Origin: Pseudobowmanella sp964228145
Lineage (GTDB): Bacteria; Pseudomonadota; Gammaproteobacteria; Enterobacterales; Alteromonadaceae
Direction of reading: 5' to 3'
NCBI GenBank assembly: GCA_964228145.1
Contig: CAXQZJ010000130.1
Location: 1 to 13,528, forward strand
DNA: 13,528 nucleotides
The notes under the pieces were generated by a model. The model did not search any database and was not told where the DNA came from. It saw only the letters and a program-made list of their open reading frames with translations. The first letter of the stretch is position 1. Each line of letters opens with the position of its first letter. A program made the translations under genes and the position numbers. Positions 7,326 through 13,528 of the stretch are shown here, one piece after another.

Positions 7326-7705
7326 AAGGCAAAACAGCGTGGGACACAGTGAGGGTCCTGATTGTCGAGGACGAATTCTTGATTTGCCATACTCTTAAAG
7401 AATCCTTGCTGGACATGGGAGTGAGGCACATAGACCTAGCTGAAAACCGAGAAACGGCGGAACGCTTTATCAGTTTTGCGAAACCGGATTTGGTATTAAT
7501 GGATATTCAGTTAGGCGAGTCTGAGAATGGTTTCGACATTGCAACAATGCTATTGAACAATGGAATCGATAAGTTCATTTTCGTAACCGCCCACAATGAT
7601 GACCAAACTAAAGAGCAGGCCAGACAAGAATTTGATGCGCCATTACTGTCAAAACCCTTTCGTTTTCATGAACTTCGGGCTTTGATTGAACAGGTTCTTG
7701 GATAA
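7322..7705 (+). CDS. Single-domain response regulator (REC only), partner of the phytochrome kinase
   Basis: A 127-residue CheY-like receiver with no output domain. Glu16-Asp17 form the acidic pocket, Asp61 in LMDIQLG is the phospho-site, Thr89 lies in FVTAHND, and Lys111 is in SKPF. It starts with TTG behind a perfect AGGAGG and overlaps the bphP stop by four bases, so it is co-translated with the phytochrome. It resembles the receiver fused to the phytochrome C-terminus (shared VEDxxLI and LG-containing phospho-site loops), which suggests duplication. Likely roles are phospho-relay intermediate, phosphate sink, or a diffusible regulator acting by protein contact. The sequence does not say which. 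The terminator stem starts immediately after its TAA stop. Confidence 0.93.
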   Translation: MKGKTAWDTVRVLIVEDEFLICHTLKESLLDMGVRHIDLAENRETAERFISFAKPDLVLMDIQLGESENGFDIATMLLNNGIDKFIFVTAHNDDQTKEQARQEFDAPLLSKPFRFHELRALIEQVLG

Positions 7706-7729
7706 AAAAAGGCGCTTACGCGCCTTTTT
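7704..7729. terminator. Compact bidirectional terminator between the response regulator and the DPP-IV gene
   Basis: AAAAAGGCGC (7706-7715), loop TTAC (7716-7719) and GCGCCTTTTT (7720-7729) form a perfect ten-base-pair symmetric hairpin. A tracts and T tracts on both sides allow termination in both directions. The response regulator's TAA (7703-7705) directly abuts the stem, and the DPP-IV TAA (7734-7732) lies two bases from the other side. Confidence 0.93.
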
Positions 7730-7731
7730 AG

Positions 7732-9930
7732 TTACATATCAAAGTGACGGTCAAAGAAGTCGGTTACCGTTTTGTACATATGGGTGCTGGTGGCCTTTCC
7801 TCGGATGCCGTGCTTTTTCCCGGGGTAATCCATCATTTCAAACATCAGTGCCTGGTCCTGCAAGTGTTTGTAAAGACGCGTGCTGTTCTTAAACAACACG
7901 TTATCATCAGCCATACCGTGATAAATAAATAGTCGTCCTTTTAAATTTTCAGCATAAGGAAAAACACTACTCATTTCATACGCGTTGCCGGTTTTGGCAG
8001 GGTGGCCCATGTAACGCTCCGTATATGCCGTATCATAGAGGGCCCAGTCGGTGACAGGAGCCCCGGACACGCCAGCTTGAAAGTACTCCGGAGCTTTAAA
8101 CATGCTCATTAGCGCCATATAACCACCATAACTGTGGCCATAGATACCGATTCTTTCCGGGTCGACAAAATCTAAACTTCTGAGAAACTTGACACCGGTA
8201 ACTTGATCCTCGACCTCAACTGAACCCATTTTTTGATAGATCGGGTTTTCAAACTCGGTACCGCGATAGTTTGAACCACGGTTATCTATCGAAAACACAA
8301 CGTAGCCTTTATTCACCCAATGTTGAAATAACAACCCTCGGCTTCCTCCCCAGCGGTTTTGTACTACTTGTGCGTGGGGGCCGCCATAAACGTAAACAAT
8401 CACTGGGTGTTTGCCTGACAGGTTTTTAGGTGTGTAAAGACGGTAAAAAAGCTCTACGCCCTGTTCATTATTGATACTGCCAAAGGTGGGCTGTACCCAT
8501 TCATCCTGATAAGCGTGTAGTGGGTGATCACTGTTAATGACATTCTCGGCCAGCCAGGTGAGTCGCTCGCCACTTGCTTTGTGCAGCGATACCTGAGTTG
8601 GCGTGTTTACCGTTGAGCGGCTATCGATATAGACACTGGCATCCTTACTGAATACCACACTATGGAAACCTGCTTCTTGAGTGACTCGTTGTTGTTTAAG
8701 CGTTTGCAAATCTAATGCATACAGATGGCTTTCTAAAACGGTGTCAGCCCGACCGCTAAAGTACAGGGTCTGAGATTTTGTATCGACTGCTTTAAGCGCG
8801 TCTACAACCCATTTTCCCGAGGTAAGTTGACGCAACAGTTCGCCTTGGTTGTTATAGTGATATAAGTGTTTGAAACCGTCGCGCTCAGAACTCCAGATAA
8901 AACCCTGATTGTCTTTTAAAAAGTGCAGGTCATCTTGAACATTGACCCAGGTGTCGGCGGTTTCTGTGATCATTACCTGTTGCTGCAAATCCTTCATGCT
9001 AACTTTGCGTAATTCAAGCGTTTGCTGGTCACGACTTAGCCACTGATACGTTAAGGCATTATCGTTCATCCATTTGACCCGCGGGATGTAAATATCTCGG
9101 TCTTCGCCTAAATCAATCCAGCGAATTTGGTCATTGCTCAGATTGACTACCGCCATATCGATGAGAACATTATCAGTCCCAGCATAAGGGTATCGCTGGG
9201 TTATCATATCAATCCGATCAGCATATATTTCGCTGCGGGTCACTTTCTCAACCGGTGATTCATCAACTTTAGTGAAAGCGATATGCGATTCATCAGGTGA
9301 CCACCAGTAACCCGTCATGCGTCCGAATTCTTCCTGAACCACGAATTCTGCCATTCCATATTTTATGTTACCGCCACCCTTGGTGGTAATGGCCCGTTCT
9401 TTACCTGATTCTATGTGCTTTATCCACAGGTTCTGGTTGCGGATAAAGGAGATATAGTTACCTTTGGGTGAGAGTTTAATGTCAGTTTCAAACTCTGGCG
9501 TATCGAGTAACTTTGCAAGCTTTTTACTCGCTAAGTTGTAGTAATAAACGTCGCCTGCCATCGGAAATAGTAGTGCCTGGCTATCTGCTGACCATGAGTA
9601 GGAGACGATACCCGTACCAGACAAGCGCATTCTTTCACGGCGTGCTTTCTCTTCATCAGATAACTCTTCAGGGCCATCACTGAGTTCATCTGAGTCAAAC
9701 AACATTCGGGTTTCACCGCTGGAAACATTATATTCCCACAGGTCCAGTCGGTTATAATCGCTTTGTTTACCTTTCAGGAACGTAATATGTTGTCCGTTTG
9801 GCGAAATCTTCAAGCTGCGAGGCGCATCGCCTGAAAGTGAAGGTGACTGAAAGATTCGCTCAATGCTGACACTTTCAGCAAGAGCTGCGGCAGGGCTTAG
9901 CAAAGCCGCAATACACAGGAGCTTTTTCAT
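7732..9930 (-). CDS. Secreted dipeptidyl-peptidase IV-type serine peptidase (family S9B)
   Basis: Probably removes N-terminal dipeptides, preferentially X-Pro or X-Ala, from peptides in the periplasm or outside the cell. The 732-residue protein begins with a cleavable signal peptide (MKKLL, then an alanine-rich core ending ALA before ES, cleavage about residue 19). A beta-propeller (DPPIV_N) fills most of residues 40-480. It includes the EE motif (Glu200-Glu201, context FVVQEEFGRM) that in DPP-IV enzymes binds the substrate amino terminus. The alpha/beta-hydrolase domain (about 500-732) has VYVYGGPHAQ (oxyanion side), nucleophile Ser600 in GHSYGGY, Asp675 in GMADDN and His707 in KKHGI. The triad and the EE motif are complete, so an active enzyme is expected. 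It is transcribed away from the preceding diguanylate cyclase gene with a 79-base gap. That gap holds no convincing promoter or terminator, so co-transcription is possible. Confidence 0.93.
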   Translation of the reverse strand: MKKLLCIAALLSPAAALAESVSIERIFQSPSLSGDAPRSLKISPNGQHITFLKGKQSDYNRLDLWEYNVSSGETRMLFDSDELSDGPEELSDEEKARRERMRLSGTGIVSYSWSADSQALLFPMAGDVYYYNLASKKLAKLLDTPEFETDIKLSPKGNYISFIRNQNLWIKHIESGKERAITTKGGGNIKYGMAEFVVQEEFGRMTGYWWSPDESHIAFTKVDESPVEKVTRSEIYADRIDMITQRYPYAGTDNVLIDMAVVNLSNDQIRWIDLGEDRDIYIPRVKWMNDNALTYQWLSRDQQTLELRKVSMKDLQQQVMITETADTWVNVQDDLHFLKDNQGFIWSSERDGFKHLYHYNNQGELLRQLTSGKWVVDALKAVDTKSQTLYFSGRADTVLESHLYALDLQTLKQQRVTQEAGFHSVVFSKDASVYIDSRSTVNTPTQVSLHKASGERLTWLAENVINSDHPLHAYQDEWVQPTFGSINNEQGVELFYRLYTPKNLSGKHPVIVYVYGGPHAQVVQNRWGGSRGLLFQHWVNKGYVVFSIDNRGSNYRGTEFENPIYQKMGSVEVEDQVTGVKFLRSLDFVDPERIGIYGHSYGGYMALMSMFKAPEYFQAGVSGAPVTDWALYDTAYTERYMGHPAKTGNAYEMSSVFPYAENLKGRLFIYHGMADDNVLFKNSTRLYKHLQDQALMFEMMDYPGKKHGIRGKATSTHMYKTVTDFFDRHFDM

Positions 9931-10009
9931 TATTAATCTTCTGGTAGCTAAAATATCCCGCTTACCTTGCCAGACACACGCTTAAAGCTCAACAAGCTCG
10001 GGGTGAAAG

Positions 10010-11704
10010 TCACTTTGTCGCGGTAAGTGACGATGGGTCGGCGTGAATACTGCGATTTCTGCCCTCTGATTTAGCGCGGTACAGCGCGTCATCTGCGGAC
10101 TTAAGCAGGTCGTCATGAGTTCGCGAATCTTCACCTTGCCAGGTCACTACGCCAATGCTGCAAGTTAAACTGGCACTAACGGCGCTAAATTCATGAGGAA
10201 TGGCCAGCGCGGCGATCGCTTTATGAATGAGTTCAGCCACTTTCATGGCGCGATTGGCATCGGTATCGGGGAGCAGACAAGCGAACTCTTCGCCACCGTA
10301 GCGAGCAACTAGGTCTTGTTTTCGTTGCACTGCGTGGGCTAAAGCTGCAGCAACAGACTTAAGTGCTAAGTCCCCAGCACCATGACCGTAATTATCATTA
10401 AAGGGTTTGAAAAAATCGACATCAAGCAATATCACTGACAGCGGATAATTCTGCCTGCGAGCCTGAGCGATGTCCAAATCTAATCGGAAATCGAAATGGC
10501 GGCGATTGGCAATCCCGGTTAAGCCATCCGTCATGGATAATTCATGCAGGGCCTGTTTTTGTGCAGCAATCGTTTCGCTAAATGCCAATAAGGTGCGGGA
10601 AAGCTCGCCAATTTCATCTCGTGATTTGTCGGCTTGCCATGGGTGTTGTTGGTCGAATTGTTCCTGAATATTGCTGTTAAGTGCTTTTAGTCGTTTGACG
10701 ACCCTCGCGTGGATGATAAACACCGCCAGCAACAATGCTAGCAGGGTGAGGGTTTGCATGCCGATGAGCAACAGGCTTTGAGTTTCCACTTGCTTCTCGA
10801 GGCGTTGTAACTCATCTATCGCATCGCTCTTGCGACTGAACGCAATGTCATCGGCGAGGCGTGTGTAGTCATGAATTAAATTAATGACAAAGTTACCCTG
10901 ACCTTTGGCTCTTCCACGCACTTTTAAATATTCGGCCCGAGTGGCAAACAGTCCCTCTTCAGCATCCAGAAGGCTGGTTAATGCTTGTGTAAGGCTTCTC
11001 GCCTGACTACCCAGTTTACCGTCCATTTGTGCGCTGAGTTTCCTTAACTCATTAACCAGTCCCCTGAAAGTGGTTTGTGCATCCCGTAGGCCGGTTAATT
11101 TATCCGACGCATATGCCTCAGAACCGGTGACGATGGCACGGGTAAAGAGCAGGCTCCAACGGTTTACATCATGATTGAGTTCACTGCCTGATGAAAGACT
11201 AACCAGTTCATTGATGTTATCGTATAACTCGATTAGGCGAGCATGCTCGCTATCCAAAAGCTCCAGTAAACTGACCTTCTCGTCAATTAAATCATTAAGG
11301 CGATCGATTTCCTGATGAATGATGGTTAAGTCATCAAAGATCTGATTTTCATCAAAGACCCTCGCTTGTAATTCAATTATATCGCTCACTCGCCGTTCAA
11401 TAGTGCGAACGGCAATTCGGCGCGCAGCTGAACTACTCGCATCGGACAATTCCTGGAGTGAATACAGAAGTAAGTTTGCTTTACTAAATAGCTGGCTGGA
11501 ATCGAATACCTGAGGGACGTTAGTTTGTTCAAATTTTTTTAGCGTCGAGTCAATATTGGCTAAGCGGTTATACATTATGCTGCTGGCAATAATAAAAAAC
11601 AGACATAAAAACGCCAGTATCAGTGAAAACAGGCGCGAGATGGTTAAAGAAAATCGCGATTTCCGTTGGGTGGAATTTTCGTTACTGTTCGGCGCGGCTG
11701 ACAA
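10010..11704 (-). CDS. Membrane-bound diguanylate cyclase with periplasmic sensor region (HAMP-GGDEF)
   Basis: Predicted to make cyclic di-GMP from two GTP at the inner membrane. From the TTG at 11704 the protein has 564 residues. It has a short basic cytoplasmic tail, TM1 (about 24-46), a roughly 260-residue mostly helical periplasmic region rich in heptad-like leucines, TM2 (about 310-334), a HAMP-like linker (335-385) and a GGDEF domain (about 393-560). The domain shows DGLTGIANRRHFD, DVDFFKPFNDNYGH, the active-site GGEEF at 470-474 and a C-terminal ALYRAKSEGRN. The reading frame extends to a TTG at 11758. I prefer the TTG at 11704 because GGAGA stands six bases upstream, and it shortens the overlap with the preceding gene to 23 bases. 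The RxxD inhibitory-site pattern is not evident before GGEEF. The periplasmic region matches no named sensor fold that I recognise. Coupling to the nucleotidase-like gene suggests a receptor partnership. Confidence 0.92.
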   Translation of the reverse strand: MSAAPNSNENSTQRKSRFSLTISRLFSLILAFLCLFFIIASSIMYNRLANIDSTLKKFEQTNVPQVFDSSQLFSKANLLLYSLQELSDASSSAARRIAVRTIERRVSDIIELQARVFDENQIFDDLTIIHQEIDRLNDLIDEKVSLLELLDSEHARLIELYDNINELVSLSSGSELNHDVNRWSLLFTRAIVTGSEAYASDKLTGLRDAQTTFRGLVNELRKLSAQMDGKLGSQARSLTQALTSLLDAEEGLFATRAEYLKVRGRAKGQGNFVINLIHDYTRLADDIAFSRKSDAIDELQRLEKQVETQSLLLIGMQTLTLLALLLAVFIIHARVVKRLKALNSNIQEQFDQQHPWQADKSRDEIGELSRTLLAFSETIAAQKQALHELSMTDGLTGIANRRHFDFRLDLDIAQARRQNYPLSVILLDVDFFKPFNDNYGHGAGDLALKSVAAALAHAVQRKQDLVARYGGEEFACLLPDTDANRAMKVAELIHKAIAALAIPHEFSAVSASLTCSIGVVTWQGEDSRTHDDLLKSADDALYRAKSEGRNRSIHADPSSLTATK

Positions 11705-13184
11705 TGCGGCTCTCCAACTGTGGTGCAAGTGAAGGGTTTTTTGCCAGGTAAACAACAAAAACTTCAGACAATAACGCCCCTTGGCGATTATTAAATGTCA
11801 GGCGAGGTACCTTAGTCAGCATGCTAAAATCATCGCCGCCATTGGCAATATAATCTGTCATGGCTACACGGAATGTTTGTGTGGGCTTTACACTGATCCC
11901 GTCGTGTTTAAGGTTGATAATTCTGCTGCCAGGGGGGTTGTTGGGATCGTACTCTACTGATAGGCCGGCGACTTGCAAAAAGCGTCCTTTAGATTCGTCG
12001 ATCGCTGAGACCGAATGTTCCATCACTTGATATAATTGCTCTCCACTGAGTTGTACAAGGGCGATTCGGTTTCTGTAGGGTAGGGTGTCACTGACCATTC
12101 TTCGGGTGACCCGAGTCCCCTCAGGATAGCTATTTTCTCCACGAATATTGCCACCATTCAGTAGAGCGATATCAGCATCGGTGTAGGCAAGCATGGCATC
12201 GGTAAGCAAGTTGCCGATGCGGGTTTCTTCACTTCTTACACTGGCTCTGCGTGTATTAATCGGAACCTCGAGGGTGGCAAAGGCGCGCTGCATTAATCGT
12301 TCAGCCCGAAATAAATAGGTAGTCTCCTGATCAGCAACAGTTTCTTCACTGTCAAAATCTAATAAGGAAAGTTCACGATATTCAAAGTCTACAGGGCGCC
12401 TGTGTTCCCATAAAAAGGAAATGTGAAATGCGGTATCCGCATCAGTCAGGATGAGGTTGCCGTTGTGGTGGTCAGCCAGATTAGAGCGAGCTAACTCATA
12501 GTGCTCGTCTTTGCGAAGTGCTAAATCAATCGTTCCCTGATGTAATGCTGTATCCACGACCTCAGACGCTGTGGAGTACATGAGAATGATGATATCGACT
12601 TGTTGCGCCCTTAGGTAGCTAGCTTCCTGCTCAATCGCTGACTTAATGGGTAAAACTTCGGCTCGCTTCAAACCGTATTCATTGGTTACTGATTCTGCGA
12701 CCACCGACATAACACCAATCCGAACCCCCTGTTTTTCAATTATCAGGCTTTTATGTAGTCCATCGAGGTTGTCATTAACGATAGGATCAAACACGTTAGT
12801 GACCACCATAGGAAAGGCTGCTTCATAGGCGCGCAAACTGAGTTCGTCTTCAAAATAACTGAATTCCCGCTTTCCTATGCCGTAAGCATCCGGCTCGATG
12901 CTATTTAGCAAGTCTATGATGTGTGCACCGCGGTCTAATGAAGACAGCGCACTAGGTCCCAGACTGCCGCCACCAAACAGGAATACGAGGTTTTCGTTTT
13001 GTTCACGACCACTTTTAACCATTTCTGACAATTGTGCATAGGAGCCGTGAGGGTTTTCGCCAATATTGGTCATGGTGGATGCGTAGATAATATCTATACG
13101 AACCGGGGCGTTTGCGGCTAAGTCAAACGACACCAGCAACACAAAGCAAGTGATTAGCAGACAAGTTCGTAATTTTTCGGTCAA
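11682..13184 (-). CDS. Periplasmic 5'-nucleotidase (UshA) family protein with degenerate metallophosphatase site; probable pseudoenzyme
   Basis: 500 residues, with a signal peptide ending in the AANA signal-peptidase I pattern (about residue 26). The N-terminal half keeps the order of UshA segments but not the metal ligands. HTNDHHG becomes YASTMTN (34-40), SGGD becomes FGGG (70-73), GNHEFD becomes GKREFS (104-109), ATHMG becomes a segment around MYSTAS (202-207), and GGHSQ has no counterpart near 222-228. The C-terminal 5_nucleotid_C domain is well kept: RIGNLLTDAM (322-331), ADIALLNGGNIR (337-348), GRFLQVAGLSVEYDP (400-414) and NGGDDFSML (448-456). Phe402 and Phe453 sit where UshA stacks the nucleobase. 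I infer ligand binding without hydrolysis. The TTG start is forced by an in-frame TGA four codons upstream and no nearby ATG. It overlaps the diguanylate cyclase gene by 23 bases. Confidence 0.85.
   Translation of the reverse strand: MTEKLRTCLLITCFVLLVSFDLAANAPVRIDIIYASTMTNIGENPHGSYAQLSEMVKSGREQNENLVFLFGGGSLGPSALSSLDRGAHIIDLLNSIEPDAYGIGKREFSYFEDELSLRAYEAAFPMVVTNVFDPIVNDNLDGLHKSLIIEKQGVRIGVMSVVAESVTNEYGLKRAEVLPIKSAIEQEASYLRAQQVDIIILMYSTASEVVDTALHQGTIDLALRKDEHYELARSNLADHHNGNLILTDADTAFHISFLWEHRRPVDFEYRELSLLDFDSEETVADQETTYLFRAERLMQRAFATLEVPINTRRASVRSEETRIGNLLTDAMLAYTDADIALLNGGNIRGENSYPEGTRVTRRMVSDTLPYRNRIALVQLSGEQLYQVMEHSVSAIDESKGRFLQVAGLSVEYDPNNPPGSRIINLKHDGISVKPTQTFRVAMTDYIANGGDDFSMLTKVPRLTFNNRQGALLSEVFVVYLAKNPSLAPQLESRIVSRAEQ
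11711..11715 (-). promoter_or_regulatory. Ribosome binding site deciding the diguanylate cyclase start
   Basis: On the minus strand GGAGA lies six bases before the TTG at 11704, within the end of the nucleotidase-like gene. It supports this start over the TTG at 11758, which has no such site. Confidence 0.65.
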
Positions 13185-13216
13185 CGTCTTTTCTCACCGA
13201 TATTATCTTTTAGGTA

Positions 13217-13245
13217 CTGTTACCAAGGGTAGAGTCGGATGTCAA
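13217..13245 (-). promoter_or_regulatory. Candidate promoter for the nucleotidase-like/diguanylate cyclase pair
   Basis: On the minus strand a perfect TTGACA (13245-13240) is followed after 17 bases by TAACAG (13222-13217, only 3 of 6). A start near 13210 would give a leader of about 25 bases to the TTG at 13184. The -35 is convincing and the -10 is weak, so an activator or a weak basal promoter is possible. A better-looking GATAAT nearer the gene lacks a -35 at proper spacing. Confidence 0.4.
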
Positions 13246-13262
13246 AAAATCCAGATAAAATG

Positions 13263-13528
13263 TTAAAAAACATCAGGTTTTTTATTTTTTCTGTGGGTAC
13301 CGAAAATTTTGTCAAAAAGCGGCAAAGTGATATTAAAATTGCAGTGATGCTTCTGACCCGGCACATGGTGTTGAATGTGATGCTGTTTAAGTTTTTTCAG
13401 AGCAGGTATTGATTCGCTCCAATGTTGTTCAGGTAAGTGATAACTGTAATGACATAGTTCGTATATCAGATAAGTGGCTAATATACCCGTTGCCCATCCA
13501 AGGGCTGCTGCGTGCATGTCTATCCAGG
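13263..13528 (-). CDS. Fatty acid hydroxylase / sterol desaturase superfamily membrane protein, C-terminal fragment (5' end outside window)
   Basis: The frame stays open to the window edge, giving 88 complete codons before the TAA at 13265-13263. The internal ATG at 13517 is not a start: upstream codons read W-I-D and continue out of the window. The fragment has a hydrophobic segment (ATGILATYLIYEL) running into CHYSYH, an HX3H motif. LKKLKQHHIQHH (HX2HH) follows, then NFNITLPLFDKIFGT near the C-terminus. These histidine clusters bind a di-iron centre in membrane hydroxylases of the FA_hydroxylase family, for example fatty acid 2-hydroxylase. The closing NF...PLxDxxFGT signature is typical. 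The substrate (fatty acyl, sphingolipid-like or carotenoid) cannot be decided from this piece. Confidence 0.85.
   Translation of the reverse strand, partial: WIDMHAAALGWATGILATYLIYELCHYSYHLPEQHWSESIPALKKLKQHHIQHHVPGQKHHCNFNITLPLFDKIFGTHRKNKKPDVF

Noticed and set aside
7686..7932. Plus-strand reading frames overlapping the 3' end of the DPP-IV gene
   Set aside because: They lie antisense to the conserved catalytic His/Asp region and have no domain features; shadow frames.
9931..10009. Repeated GAGCTT / AGCTC words between the diguanylate cyclase and DPP-IV genes
   Set aside because: These are short words that form no stable hairpin, T tract or recognisable operator. No good -10/-35 pair was found for DPP-IV here either.
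13263..13285. A/T-rich hairpin at the end of the fatty acid hydroxylase gene (AAAAAAC / GTTTTTT)
   Set aside because: It overlaps the coding end and stop codon, has a single G-C pair and lacks a GC-rich stem. It is too weak to call as a terminator.

Overview
The window looks like a chromosomal segment of a marine-type gammaproteobacterium, probably Alteromonadales. ProS, CmoA and CmoB are close to the E. coli proteins in length and motifs. The accessory content (a secreted dipeptidyl-peptidase IV, a bacteriophytochrome with an HWE kinase, membrane GGDEF signalling) fits that group. The taxonomic call is inference from recalled protein resemblance; no search was run. There are no RNA genes, insertion sequences, CRISPR arrays or phage genes, and no gene-free stretch longer than about 100 bases.

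Layout: (1) 1-246, the C-terminal end of a DsbA-type thiol oxidoreductase on the + strand, followed by a strong bidirectional terminator. (2) 399-4094, minus strand, a four-gene operon proS-cmoA-cmoB-small membrane protein. Its three junctions all have the same TAATG one-base overlap, and a sigma-70-like promoter lies upstream of proS. It joins prolyl-tRNA charging to the cmo5U34 wobble modification carried by tRNA-Pro(UGG) among others. (3) 4197-7705, a red/far-red light module. A heme oxygenase (minus) makes biliverdin. Divergent from it, with only 24 bases between start codons, is a bacteriophytochrome-HWE kinase-REC hybrid (+), which overlaps a single-domain response regulator by four bases. 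(4) 7732-9930, minus, a secreted DPP-IV-family peptidase with a complete catalytic triad, sharing a compact bidirectional terminator with the response regulator. (5) 10010-13184, minus, a two-gene unit: a periplasmic 5'-nucleotidase homologue whose metallophosphatase active site is completely substituted, overlapping by 23 bases a membrane diguanylate cyclase with a large periplasmic sensor region. (6) 13263-13528, minus, the C-terminus of a fatty-acid-hydroxylase-superfamily membrane protein.

The most interesting candidate is region 5. The nucleotidase homologue keeps the C-terminal substrate-binding domain but has lost every catalytic metal ligand I could align. It is translationally coupled to a periplasm-sensing diguanylate cyclase. 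I propose that it is a non-catalytic periplasmic nucleotide/nucleoside receptor controlling c-di-GMP synthesis, analogous in logic to NspS-MbaA. This is a hypothesis. The light module is a known type of system, but its divergent gene arrangement and double receiver output deserve attention.
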